Source: DASXUG01 sp036504995
GTDB taxonomy: Bacteria > Pseudomonadota > Gammaproteobacteria > Burkholderiales > Methylophilaceae
DNA length: 64,000 nucleotides
Direction of reading: 5' to 3'
Assembly: GCA_036504995.1 (NCBI GenBank)
Contig: DASXUG010000008.1
Coordinates: forward strand, 453,417-517,416
The notes beneath the pieces were generated by a model, which searched no databases, was not told the DNA's origin, and was given only the letters and a program-made list of their open reading frames with translations. Positions 8,421-17,986 of this stretch are shown piece by piece (the stretch's first letter is position 1; the number at the start of each line of letters is the position of its first letter). The position numbers and the translations under genes are program-made.

Positions 8421-11400
8421 ATCTGAACCAACTTACCTAAACTTAAAAAGAAAACGGCTTTTTTAATTTCAAGGCCTTCATTTTTAAATAGTTCTGCATA
8501 GTTAGCTAGTTGTTCATTATATTGACTCGCAATTGCCACTAAAGCATGCTGCGTTGTTTCTGAAGGGAGAAATACGGACTTGTAATCAATAATCCAACGT
8601 ATTTTTTTACCCTCCTCAACCTCAATAAATGTTCTATCAATAATGTAAGTTTTGGCTTCTCCTTGCCGCAATTGCGTTACGCTTAACTCAGCATCTGCTT
8701 GTTGATGATGACTTAACACCCACAGCCCTTGTTCTGAATTTAATGTGGTGACGAGTAGCTTTTGCACTTGCAGTGCTGCATTGATGGCTTCACTTTCGTT
8801 GTAACCCTGTTGAAGAAACCAAATCTGCATAGGTTTAAACAACCGCTCAATCCCTATTGACTGCCATTTTTCCACCCCTTGCTTGGCTATAATTTCTAAA
8901 TAGCGATGAGCCAAAGTGCCAATATCTGCATCCAAAGACTGCGTTGGTGATATGCTTTTTATATCCACTTGAGTCTCTGCAACGCGCCGACTACTAGATT
9001 GAGAATGATCAAGTGCGTTTTTCTGCCTTAGCTCCTCAGGACTCTTTGTATGGGCCAACCGCACCAATTTGGGAATAAAACTGGCTAACGATTGTTTGCT
9101 TTCGTTGACTGCACGGACGCTCAAATTCGCATTCAAATAATTTTGCTCGACCACTGGCCACAACATATCTAGGTAGGTATTTTTCGTGGGGTTAATATTT
9201 CCACTCTTAACTTGATTGGCAACCCCTACCAAATGCAGCTTTCGCTCTGCGCGTGTCGCTGCCACATACAAGATACGGGCATCTTCGTTGGCTGAACGCT
9301 CTTTTTCTAAGGCGTTTAAATACTCATAAGGGCTTACTTCGTCTTTGTTTTTCAGCCCTTTGGGGATAAATGGTGCGGCTAATAGTGCAGTTTCTTGATA
9401 GTGCACGTGTGCAGTATCTGACGTAGCCTCCTCTAAAACAAGCTCTTCCCAAAGTAATGCAGGTGGCTCATCGTTACCGCCTATAGCATTACCCAGGCCA
9501 GGCAAAATCACAGTGTCGAATTCTAAGCCCTTGGATTTATGTATTGTCATCATTTGTAAGCCGTCGCCTGTTGCATCAGGCGCTGCGTACAATTTTTCAA
9601 TTTCTTGCGTTAATTGTGCCAAGGTAAATTGTTGTTGATTATCTAACTTATCAATGCAGTCAAAAAACGCTTGTACATCGATAACATCATTTTCTTCCCA
9701 CAGGCACGACGCGCCGCCTAGCATTAGCCAAACACCACGCACCCAACGACTTGTAGCAACCCGTCCTTGCATTGCAAACGCTTCAGAAAACACTGCTTTC
9801 AGATGGTCAAGCCTTGCCTGACCATCCATAGATAATCCGAGCTCTGGCTTTTGTATCAATGACCAGATAGTACTGTGATGATCTTGCCAAGCTAATGCAT
9901 GCAAGTCCTGCAAATTCAAGCCACACCAAGGCGCTCGCAATACCGCTAGCCAATTGACACGGTCAGCCCGATGGTGCAAAGCGCACGTGAGTGAAAGCAA
10001 GTCTTGCACGATTTGGCGATTGGTCAACGCTTCTATTTCTACCGCCTGAAAATGAATAGTTTTATGATTACGTCGCAACTCGGCTACTAATGCCTGCAAA
10101 TGAGTTTTCGCACGAACTAAAATAGCAATTTTTCGTTTGGGATATTGCAACTGTTCACGCTGAATAATCTCGATAATGGCTTGCGCTTCACGCTTTTTTG
10201 CAACGTCTAAAGACTCATCTGCCAATTTAATAATAGGGTGAATCTCTACCCCAGTATCAGCATCATCAAGCTTTGTAGCTATAAAATGACGATAATGAAT
10301 GGTGCCTTTTGCCACATCATCTTCTGTTGGAAAAATGGTATTAAAAGTTTCGTTAATCCAATCAATTACGGGGGGGCAAGAGCGGTTATTGCGCGACAAC
10401 CTTAGATTCTCAAGCGGCACGCTACCTATGCCATATTGCGCCGCTTTTAAAAACAAGCCAACATTGGCTTTTCTAAAACGATAAATAGATTGCATGGGGT
10501 CCCCCACAGCAAATAATGTACGACCATCCCCCACCTGCCAACCCTGCGTGAGCATTTCTAATAATTGCACTTGATTGGGGCTAGTATCTTGAAACTCATC
10601 TACCAATAAATGTTTTATTTGATAATCTAGACGTAAAGCTAGGTCTGTTGGTGCACCATGCTCACCCTCTAATGCTTGCACCGCGCGTTGCGCCACTTCA
10701 CCAAAATCCACCTCACGCGCTTGCTGAAACACCAACCAAAGCTGAGCCGCAGCTAAGTTCAATAACTTAGAAAATGTCGCTACCATTTCCCAAGATGTCT
10801 GATGGTTATTTAAATTAGGCAGCACACGAATACGTGATAATGCTTTTTGTACACCTGCCATGTCATTTAGGTTAGCCAGCAATTCAAGCATGTCTTGCTT
10901 CTGAACTTTACCTTCGGCTGGAAAACCTTCGTTTACAGTAACGGTTTTTCGTACCTCACTTTTACCAGTCAACAGTAAGTCCGCCACTGATTGCCACATG
11001 GCCAAACTTTCCGCATGCGTTGGCAAATCAGTTTCCCAGTCGCGCAATAATGCAATGCTATGTTCGCAAGGTAAATGACCAGCAGCATAGCGAGCCAAAG
11101 GCATTAAAGCATGTTGAATAGGTGCATTGAACACCTTAGCAATAGCAGCAAGCTCTTCTCCTACCACTTGTCGTAATGTGATTTGTAACTGTTCAGGGGT
11201 GATACTTTGTTGCGTATGATGTAACCATTGATCGCGCATAGATAACATACGCACCAATAAGTTTTTGAGCTTGCTTGTATCATTATCCAAATAACGCAAA
11301 GCCAGTTTGACCACATCGCTTACATCTTTCTCCTCAATCAAGCCTAAGGTACGCTCTGCGGCTTGTTGGTAGTGTTGTCCAGCGTCATCGGCAATGCTAG

Positions 11401-11830
11401 GCTGCGCGCCAAAGCGACTCATCAGCGGCATTTGACGGGCGAGATAGGCACATAAACCATCGATGGTAAAAATTCGCAAGCTTGATGGATTTTCGAGCAG
11501 TTTCCAATCTAAAGCTTGTGATTTTTGCAGTGCAAGCAAGCTCAACTCATAGGTGATTTTTTTATGTGCTTGAGATGGCTCATCCTTTTTGGCAGCATTC
11601 ATCAGGCTATCCAAAATACGTAAACGCATCTCAGCTGCAGCCTTATTAGTAAAGGTGATGGCGACAATTTCTTCTGGCTCATCAACCGTTTGCAATAGCT
11701 TCAAAAAGCGTTGCGTTAATAGTTCGGTTTTACCTGCCCCAGCTGGCGCTTCTACGATAAAAGAATCCAGAGCGAGCGCTCTATCTCGATTAGCGGAATC
11801 TTCTTGCAGGGCTAGCTCGTGATTAATCAT
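8417..11830 (-). CDS. AddA-like UvrD-family helicase-nuclease
   Basis: A 1137-residue double-strand-break repair protein. The N-terminal helicase has Walker A EAPAGAGKTELL (about residues 28-39), TFTNKAAAEMR (motif Ia), LLVDEFQDTSP (motif II), VGDPMQSIYRFR (motif III), MTIHKSKGLEF and LYVAATRAERKL (motif VI). The C-terminal 250 residues carry a RecB-like nuclease with IDYKS near the end. This is the AddA/RecB-type 3'-5' helicase with nuclease domain, which works with the AddB-like partner encoded immediately upstream to resect ends for RecA loading. The two genes overlap by 8 bases. The stop of this gene nearly touches the convergent GGDEF gene (4-base overlap). I leave the symbol blank because betaproteobacterial forms are divergent. 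Confidence 0.88.
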   Translation of the reverse strand: MINHELALQEDSANRDRALALDSFIVEAPAGAGKTELLTQRFLKLLQTVDEPEEIVAITFTNKAAAEMRLRILDSLMNAAKKDEPSQAHKKITYELSLLALQKSQALDWKLLENPSSLRIFTIDGLCAYLARQMPLMSRFGAQPSIADDAGQHYQQAAERTLGLIEEKDVSDVVKLALRYLDNDTSKLKNLLVRMLSMRDQWLHHTQQSITPEQLQITLRQVVGEELAAIAKVFNAPIQHALMPLARYAAGHLPCEHSIALLRDWETDLPTHAESLAMWQSVADLLLTGKSEVRKTVTVNEGFPAEGKVQKQDMLELLANLNDMAGVQKALSRIRVLPNLNNHQTSWEMVATFSKLLNLAAAQLWLVFQQAREVDFGEVAQRAVQALEGEHGAPTDLALRLDYQIKHLLVDEFQDTSPNQVQLLEMLTQGWQVGDGRTLFAVGDPMQSIYRFRKANVGLFLKAAQYGIGSVPLENLRLSRNNRSCPPVIDWINETFNTIFPTEDDVAKGTIHYRHFIATKLDDADTGVEIHPIIKLADESLDVAKKREAQAIIEIIQREQLQYPKRKIAILVRAKTHLQALVAELRRNHKTIHFQAVEIEALTNRQIVQDLLSLTCALHHRADRVNWLAVLRAPWCGLNLQDLHALAWQDHHSTIWSLIQKPELGLSMDGQARLDHLKAVFSEAFAMQGRVATSRWVRGVWLMLGGASCLWEENDVIDVQAFFDCIDKLDNQQQFTLAQLTQEIEKLYAAPDATGDGLQMMTIHKSKGLEFDTVILPGLGNAIGGNDEPPALLWEELVLEEATSDTAHVHYQETALLAAPFIPKGLKNKDEVSPYEYLNALEKERSANEDARILYVAATRAERKLHLVGVANQVKSGNINPTKNTYLDMLWPVVEQNYLNANLSVRAVNESKQSLASFIPKLVRLAHTKSPEELRQKNALDHSQSSSRRVAETQVDIKSISPTQSLDADIGTLAHRYLEIIAKQGVEKWQSIGIERLFKPMQIWFLQQGYNESEAINAALQVQKLLVTTLNSEQGLWVLSHHQQADAELSVTQLRQGEAKTYIIDRTFIEVEEGKKIRWIIDYKSVFLPSETTQHALVAIASQYNEQLANYAELFKNEGLEIKKAVFFLSLGKLVQI

Positions 11831-14537
11831 GGTTAGCCCCCCCTGATTTGGTATCAGCTATCCACTGCCGCTCAAACTGCAACTGACGCTCAGGCAGGCG
11901 CAGCAAAGGCAATACTTCGCAATACAGAAGGTCTGCTTCATTTTCAAAGTTTATTGCAGCCTCGCCTGCTTTAATTTCTTGCACAATGGCTTCAATACTT
12001 ACTTGCCAATGATCTTTTAAATGCTGCCAATCCACAAAAGCACGAATAAAGTCTGGTTTGCGTTTTTCTTTTTCTGCTTCAAAATTTGCCTCGCTCAACC
12101 CTGTAAAGCCGTGCTCGGCGGTTTTAACCAAGCCAAACTGAACACTCGCTACATTTTGTTCACCATCATAAAATACCGCATAAATGGGTAATTGTGGCTC
12201 AGTGATACGATCCTCACCCCAGCTTTTAATGCTAGGTAAGCGACCCGTTTTATAATCCACTAACTCTAAGCCTCCATTTTCTAATCGGTGAATTCGGTCT
12301 ATCTTAAGCGTCACTTCTATGCCACCAATAATGACCTTTTTCTCGGTCTCACAAGCAACAATATCAAATGCGACTTCCCGTGATTTTTCAAATGCTAACC
12401 ACGCTAATATCAACTTGCAGAGTCGCTCATGTTCTAGCTCTAAAATTGGCGAAGAAAACACCTCATCTTGATGTTGCGTAAACTGTGAAATCGCGGCGGT
12501 TGCAGCCTCAACAACAGCTTGCTGCAGAGCTTCATCTTGCATATTGCGTAAATCCAACCAATGTCTGTGTTGCCAAAAAGCCTCCAACACAGCATGCACC
12601 AACTGACCTCGTTCAGCTGCATCCAGACCATTTTTAGGTGACTTTAGACTTTTAGCGCCCAACCTGAATTGGTAAAAAGCCCATGCAGGACATATCGCTT
12701 GCGCACGTAGTAGCCCAGTACCGCCACGCACATGCACTCCATCTGCGACCACTGGAGCGAGGTGGTCGTCTATCAATGTCATATCCGCGTTGCCAAGTGC
12801 GGCTTGGTTTTCTGCATAGGTCTTCGCAATTAACATATGCTGCGCTGATATTGGAATATTTTGCATCAAGGGTGAAGCTCTGAGTACTTTATCTCCATCG
12901 TTTAAACTGCTGGAAAAAATAATGGTTGTTGCAGAATTTAATAAGCGTTGATGTATCGTTTGCGCAAATTCAGCTTGAATCGCGCTATCAGCATTTGCCA
13001 CTTTTGCTGCACGTTGAATATTGGCTGGCAACAGCGGGTTAGGCCGTGCAGGCAGAGGCCAGCGATCATCATTCATGCCCATACACCACATGGCATCCAC
13101 CGGAGTGCTCAGTGCCTCCATAATGCCTAAAATCTGTATCGATGACTGACCAGTTGTTTCGGGTTGAAAAACTTGCTCTTTAGCGATTTGTTGCAATAAA
13201 GTGCTGGCAGCACTTGCACTAAACTGCTCCCCCAGAAAATCTAAAGCAGAAAACTGCTGTAAAACCCTAGCCCAGACTTGCTTGGCCTGATACTCATAGC
13301 TACTTTCACTGCGCTCGCCTGACCACCTCAAGCATTGCAATAACTGTGAAAAAATCAACGCCCAGACAGATGCCGATTGCTTACGTGGTTGCGCTTGCAT
13401 AAGGCTAAGACCTGTTAAGGTATCCTCAAGCAAGCACTGAATATGGATATGCGTTTGCTGCTGCATAAATTTTACAAACCGTGGCCACTGCATGGTTTGC
13501 TGCAACTGCTCACGCATAGCAGCATCTAACATGGCACGGTGATCTGCCTCTCGCTCGCTCGCTGACCAGTAAGGCGAAAGTAAAACTGCTGAAATATCTG
13601 TTTGATTAAGCACTCTGTTTGAAAATAAGCGAATCAAATTTAATGCAGCCTCAATCACCTTTTGCTGCACCAGCGGCACACCCAGTGAAAAGTTATACAT
13701 CCGCGGCGATTCAATTAAACTAGGGCGTAATAAAGTAGGTTCAAACACATCATCCAGCAAATCAGCCAGCCGATTTCTAAGCTCACTCAAATTAGGTACT
13801 ACTAAGGCAAGTTTAGTGTCGGGCGTTTTATTGAGAGTCGCCTTTGCCCAAGCCACCATCGCCCTAAGCTCTTGATCTTTATCCGCCAAAAGGCAATGCT
13901 TTGCGTCTGCATCAAAGCCCTGCCCTAAGGGGTAGCTTTCGATAGCGCAACCACGCTGCGCCAACACATCACGCAAGTGTTGCTCTTGTGGCGCATTTTG
14001 ATCAAACCCAGCAAACCCGATTGAATCAGGCAATACGCTAACACCTTTGGCTAAACAGTCAATTTGCCAGTCAAAATACCGCACACTTTCTAATACGTTT
14101 AACGTATGACAGCGCTGCCGAAACAACTGCTGCCAAACTAAAAACTGCCGTGTCTCTTCTGTGCAGCTCTCTGCTGAAATAGACAAGTGCCAAGCCACCA
14201 TATAGCGATTAGCTTCGATACATGCGTTAGCTAAACCTGTTAAATCAAACAAATCTCCTAATGGATTGCTTTTAAGTCTCGATGAGATGACCGCTTGCCA
14301 AATTAAACGCTCTTCTATCGCACTCAACCGCTTCATTGGAGCATGACCGTCATCAATCTCGTTACTCAGCAACGCAATACCTATAAGCTCATCCAACCAG
14401 CTATCTAAGGTTTTTACGTTAAGCGGTTGCCACGACTCAAGCTGTTGATTTATCTTGGTTTGCGCATACTCTTGCTGCAAACTTCTTGCCAGACGTGAAG
14501 TTGAGCATACAATAAGCGGTAAGGAAGAATTTTGCAT
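11823..14537 (-). CDS. AddB-like PD-(D/E)XK nuclease
   Basis: A 904-residue partner of the AddA-like helicase. It has a degenerate helicase-like N-terminal half (STSRLARSLQQEYA at the start in place of a clear Walker A). The C-terminal RecB-type nuclease has the ELVDYKTGRLPS motif, preceded by EKKVIIGGIEVTLKIDRIHRL. In family terms it is the DNA-repair protein found beside AddA-like helicases in betaproteobacteria. It is probably co-transcribed with, and translationally coupled to, the helicase gene. Upstream, 67 bases separate it from the divergent greB. Presence of an iron-sulfur cluster, as in Bacillus AddB, is not evident to me. Confidence 0.82.
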   Translation of the reverse strand: MQNSSLPLIVCSTSRLARSLQQEYAQTKINQQLESWQPLNVKTLDSWLDELIGIALLSNEIDDGHAPMKRLSAIEERLIWQAVISSRLKSNPLGDLFDLTGLANACIEANRYMVAWHLSISAESCTEETRQFLVWQQLFRQRCHTLNVLESVRYFDWQIDCLAKGVSVLPDSIGFAGFDQNAPQEQHLRDVLAQRGCAIESYPLGQGFDADAKHCLLADKDQELRAMVAWAKATLNKTPDTKLALVVPNLSELRNRLADLLDDVFEPTLLRPSLIESPRMYNFSLGVPLVQQKVIEAALNLIRLFSNRVLNQTDISAVLLSPYWSASEREADHRAMLDAAMREQLQQTMQWPRFVKFMQQQTHIHIQCLLEDTLTGLSLMQAQPRKQSASVWALIFSQLLQCLRWSGERSESSYEYQAKQVWARVLQQFSALDFLGEQFSASAASTLLQQIAKEQVFQPETTGQSSIQILGIMEALSTPVDAMWCMGMNDDRWPLPARPNPLLPANIQRAAKVANADSAIQAEFAQTIHQRLLNSATTIIFSSSLNDGDKVLRASPLMQNIPISAQHMLIAKTYAENQAALGNADMTLIDDHLAPVVADGVHVRGGTGLLRAQAICPAWAFYQFRLGAKSLKSPKNGLDAAERGQLVHAVLEAFWQHRHWLDLRNMQDEALQQAVVEAATAAISQFTQHQDEVFSSPILELEHERLCKLILAWLAFEKSREVAFDIVACETEKKVIIGGIEVTLKIDRIHRLENGGLELVDYKTGRLPSIKSWGEDRITEPQLPIYAVFYDGEQNVASVQFGLVKTAEHGFTGLSEANFEAEKEKRKPDFIRAFVDWQHLKDHWQVSIEAIVQEIKAGEAAINFENEADLLYCEVLPLLRLPERQLQFERQWIADTKSGGANHD

Positions 14538-14604
14538 CTCTACATTTTAACCGAGCATGCCTTAAAATAAGCACCATATTAGAAAAATAGAAACACATTA
14601 AAAA

Positions 14605-15108
14605 TTGAAAATAGCCGACGAAAAAAATTACATCACACCTGAGGGTTTTGCGGCGCTGCAAGCTGAGTTTCATCAGCTGTATAAAATTGAACGCCCAGAA
14701 GTAGTACGCACGGTGGCTTGGGCAGCAAGCAATGGCGATCGCTCAGAAAATGGGGATTATATTTATGGTAAACGCCGTTTACGCCAAATTGATTCACGTT
14801 GTCGCCATTTGATGAAGCGCATGGATTTAGCTGAAATTGTTGATTCGACTAAACAGCAAGGTTTAGAAAAAGTCTATTTTGGCGCTTGGGTAACGCTATA
14901 TTCTCTTGAGCGTGAAACGGAGCATATTTACCGTATTGTCGGCAAGGATGAAATAGAACCGACTCAAGGTTATATCAGCTGGATTTCACCACTGGCTAAA
15001 GCCATGCTGAGCAAGCAGATCGGTGATGTGATACGAGTACAAACGCCCAAAAGTGAGGAAAATTACGAGATTATTGAAGTGAGCTATAAAGCGCCACAAG
15101 AAGCTTAA
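14605..15108 (+). CDS. greB: Transcription elongation factor GreB
   Basis: A 167-residue Gre factor. The N-terminal coiled coil carries the acidic tip SNGDRSENGDYIYGKRRLR (about 48-66), followed by the FKBP-like C-terminal domain ending in ENYEIIEVSY. The length and the ENGDYIYGKRRLRQID signature point to GreB rather than GreA. It stimulates RNA polymerase to cleave backtracked transcripts. A stop codon lies just two codons upstream and no ATG precedes the conserved region, so the start must be the TTG at 14605. Translation may therefore be weak. Confidence 0.93.
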   Translation: MKIADEKNYITPEGFAALQAEFHQLYKIERPEVVRTVAWAASNGDRSENGDYIYGKRRLRQIDSRCRHLMKRMDLAEIVDSTKQQGLEKVYFGAWVTLYSLERETEHIYRIVGKDEIEPTQGYISWISPLAKAMLSKQIGDVIRVQTPKSEENYEIIEVSYKAPQEA

Positions 15109-15224
15109 CTTTCAGACCTATAGCACATTAAGTCATTCCGTCATAAAATTGATTTAATATTCTCATTCTAGTAAAAATATATTCATACTAAAACGATAAA
15201 TTACAAAAAATAGAATCGACCAAA

Positions 15225-16136
15225 ATGAGTAAGCCAATCAATAAAACTCACATAAAAAATAGCAATACATTCTCAACGCAGGACCAGGTAATTAGCTTTA
15301 CTCTGTGGCCTTTGCTATTTTTTTCTTGTGTAGGCTGCTACCAATTAGGAATATATTTTCACCATCCGATTCTAGCGTTTAATATTGCCTATCTTGGCCT
15401 AGCGATTACCTTATTTTTCTTAGAGCGCGCACGCCCTCACGAGGCCACATGGTTAGCAAGCGATGGACAAATATGGAATGACATTGGCCATACCATGTTA
15501 ACCAAAGGGTTCAGCCAAGTATTAGCAACATCGGCGAGCATTGCTGCGATTGCCCAAGCTGGCCCAGCAGTAGCATCAGGCTACTGGCCCTCAGATTGGC
15601 CGTTTTTGCTTCAAGTGATTTTAGCGTTAATCACGGCAGAGCTAGGTCTATATTGGGCACATCGACTGGCTCACGAATGGTGGCCTGTATGGTGCTGGCA
15701 CGCTGTGCACCACTCTGTCACCAAGCTATGGTTTATCAATACAGGGCGTTTTCATTTGCTTGATTCTATTTGGAAAAGCACTTTCGCGCTGACCTTAGGT
15801 GTGATTGCAGGCGCGCCCAAGGAAATTATTATGTGGGTATTAGCCATTACCCCATTTATTGGCTTTTTAACTCATTGCAATGTACGCATGAACTGTAGCT
15901 GGCTCAACTGGATTTTCAACACGCCTCAACTACACCGCTGGCACCATAGCCGTAATGCAGTTGAAGGCAATAGCAACTATGGTGAAAACCTAATTATCTG
16001 GGATATTGTATTTGGCACGCGTTATTTTCCAAAACACCTAAACCCTCCAGCCAATATTGGCTGTGACGACCCAGTGCCTAAACAATTTTTAGGGCAACTT
16101 GTTTACCCCTTGATGGCTTGGTTAAAAGCCAGATAA
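15225..16136 (+). CDS. Sterol desaturase / fatty acid hydroxylase family protein
   Basis: A 303-residue polytopic membrane di-iron enzyme with three histidine boxes: HRLAHE (about 144-149), HAVHHS (about 157-162) and HRWHHSRN (about 238-245). Four or more hydrophobic segments surround them. Such proteins use O2 to hydroxylate or desaturate lipids or carotenoids. The substrate here is unknown. A gene for EarP begins four bases after its stop, so it may be co-transcribed with earP and efp, but no functional link is evident. Confidence 0.85.
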   Translation: MSKPINKTHIKNSNTFSTQDQVISFTLWPLLFFSCVGCYQLGIYFHHPILAFNIAYLGLAITLFFLERARPHEATWLASDGQIWNDIGHTMLTKGFSQVLATSASIAAIAQAGPAVASGYWPSDWPFLLQVILALITAELGLYWAHRLAHEWWPVWCWHAVHHSVTKLWFINTGRFHLLDSIWKSTFALTLGVIAGAPKEIIMWVLAITPFIGFLTHCNVRMNCSWLNWIFNTPQLHRWHHSRNAVEGNSNYGENLIIWDIVFGTRYFPKHLNPPANIGCDDPVPKQFLGQLVYPLMAWLKAR

Positions 16137-16140
16137 TCCA

Positions 16141-17301
16141 TTGACCCACTCAACCAAGACTTGGGATATTTTTTGTCGCATCATAGATAACTTTGGTGAC
16201 ATTGGCACCTGCTGGCGTTTAGCCAAACAACTAAGCCATGAGCATCATCAACAAGTGCGTTTATGGGTGGATGATCTTGAAGTAGCGCAGCGCATCGTCT
16301 CTGGCCTTAAGCCATGGCTTAAAACGCAAACAATTGAACAGGTTACCGTACAACAATGGTCTAATGACTGCGCAACGCATAGCTATTTAACGACAAGTAT
16401 TGCTGATGTAGTCATTGAAGCTTTCGCCTGTGAACTACCTAGTAGCTATGTGGCTGCCATGACCTCTAGAAAACCAATTTGGTTAAATTTAGAGTATCTG
16501 TCTGCCGAACCCTGGGTCAATGAGTTTCACGCGAAAAGCTCGCCTCACCCACGAAATGGCTTAATCAAACACTTTTTCTTTCCAGGGTTTAATTCGGCTA
16601 CGGGCGGTTTAATTCGTGAACAATCAATGATTCTTGAGCGAGATTTATTTCAGCAGTCAATCTCAATGCAAACACAATTTTGGGAATCTATCGGCGTCAA
16701 ACCAACGCTCAATAAACTCAACATATCATTATTCTGCTATCCGCATGCCCTCATAGACTCTTTACTTGATGGGATGGCGCAATCAGAAAATCCTGTCTTG
16801 TGTTTAACACCAGACACGGGTTTGCTGACAAAAATTGCACCTTACTTTGGTAAAAATAACTTAAAAATTGGCGAAACTTACTACAAAGGTAAGCTGTGCC
16901 TACAAGTGATCCCTTTTTTAAGCCAACAACAATACGACAAGCTGTTATGGTCCTGTGACCTAAATTTTGTACGTGGCGAAGATAGCTGGATACGTGCCAT
17001 ATGGGCCAACAAACCATTTATCTGGCAACCCTATTTGCAAACAGAAGACAGCCATATTATCAAGCTGAAAGCCTTTCTCGACGTATATACCCAACACTTC
17101 GATGCCACTGGCAAGCAGATACTCAGAGATGTCAGCTTAGCATGGGCGAGTAACGGGATGACTAATGCACACTGGCAAGCTTTATCCAATCAGCTACCCG
17201 CGATTCAATCAAACTTTGCCAACCAATCAAAAGCGCTTGCGAATCAAACTGATTTAGCCACTAATCTAGTAATTTTCTGCGAGAATCTTTTATCAATATA
17301 A
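16141..17301 (+). CDS. earP: Protein-arginine rhamnosyltransferase EarP
   Basis: A 386-residue GT-B enzyme that transfers rhamnose from dTDP-beta-L-rhamnose to Arg32 of elongation factor P. The family signature is plain: IFCRIIDNFGDIGTCWRLA at the N-terminus, with Asp16 and Asp20 matching the catalytic pair, and FVRGEDSWIRAIWA in the C-terminal half carrying the conserved Glu. The start must be the TTG at 16141, since conserved residues begin a few codons later and no ATG is available. Its target gene efp follows after 68 bases, the usual arrangement. A host dTDP-rhamnose pathway is implied but not in this window. Confidence 0.95.
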   Translation: MTHSTKTWDIFCRIIDNFGDIGTCWRLAKQLSHEHHQQVRLWVDDLEVAQRIVSGLKPWLKTQTIEQVTVQQWSNDCATHSYLTTSIADVVIEAFACELPSSYVAAMTSRKPIWLNLEYLSAEPWVNEFHAKSSPHPRNGLIKHFFFPGFNSATGGLIREQSMILERDLFQQSISMQTQFWESIGVKPTLNKLNISLFCYPHALIDSLLDGMAQSENPVLCLTPDTGLLTKIAPYFGKNNLKIGETYYKGKLCLQVIPFLSQQQYDKLLWSCDLNFVRGEDSWIRAIWANKPFIWQPYLQTEDSHIIKLKAFLDVYTQHFDATGKQILRDVSLAWASNGMTNAHWQALSNQLPAIQSNFANQSKALANQTDLATNLVIFCENLLSI

Positions 17302-17303
17302 GG

Positions 17304-17309
17304 TATAAT
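17304..17309 (+). promoter_or_regulatory. Possible -10 box for efp
   Basis: TATAAT lies 61 bases before the efp start, just after the earP stop. No good -35 hexamer is seen at the right distance, so this is tentative. It would let efp be expressed more strongly than earP. Confidence 0.35.
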
Positions 17310-17369
17310 GCGGCACTTTTTAAAGCGCTACAAATCCTAATCATTAAATTTTAAGTCGCAGGACAACTT

Positions 17370-17927
17370 ATGAAAACAGCTCAAGAACTTCGCGTAGGTA
17401 ACGTATTTATGGTGGGCAACGACCCAATGGTCGTATTAAAAGCCGAATACAGCAAATCTGGTCGTAACTCATCCGTAGTAAAAATGAAATTTAAAAACTT
17501 GCTGACAGAGTCACCAAGTGAGGCAGTTTACAAAGCTGACGACAAGTTTGATGTTGTAGTTTTAGAGAAGAAAGATGTCACTTACTCTTACTTTGGCGAC
17601 CCAATGTATGTATTTATGGATGCTGAATACAACCAATACGAAATTGAAGCGGAAACGATGACAGACGCGCTCAACTTCTTAGAAGATGGCATGCCCTGTG
17701 AAGTTGTGTTTTACAACGGTAAAGCAATTTCTGTCGATTTGCCTAACGCTGTTGTGCGTGAAATCACTTACACTGAACCTGCTGTGAAAGGTGATACATC
17801 AGGTAAAGTAATGAAGCCAGCAAAAATCGCAACAGGCTTTGAATTACCGGTGCCGTTATTCTGTGAAATTGGCGATAAAATTGAAATCGATACACGTACT
17901 TTAGAGTACAAAAATCGCGTGAAATAA
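17370..17927 (+). CDS. efp: Elongation factor P (Arg32 type)
   Basis: A 185-residue EF-P with the three beta-barrel domains of the family. It binds ribosomes stalled at polyproline stretches. The loop that reaches the peptidyl transferase centre reads YSKSGRNSS, placing arginine exactly at residue 32. This is the EarP-rhamnosylated class, distinct from the lysine-34 class modified by EpmA/EpmB. The adjacent earP gene confirms the match. The end is the conserved EIDTRTLEYKNRVK. The AGGACAACTT leader gives a good ribosome site. Confidence 0.96.
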   Translation: MKTAQELRVGNVFMVGNDPMVVLKAEYSKSGRNSSVVKMKFKNLLTESPSEAVYKADDKFDVVVLEKKDVTYSYFGDPMYVFMDAEYNQYEIEAETMTDALNFLEDGMPCEVVFYNGKAISVDLPNAVVREITYTEPAVKGDTSGKVMKPAKIATGFELPVPLFCEIGDKIEIDTRTLEYKNRVK

Positions 17928-17986
17928 GCCAATTTCTATTGAATAATAGGTTATATAAAAACAATTAAATAGTACTTATTCAAACC

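Noticed and set aside
14437..14673. Minus-strand 78-codon frame across the start of the AddB-like gene and greB
   Set aside because: It overlaps both genes and has no protein-like features; the intergenic space is the divergent promoter region.
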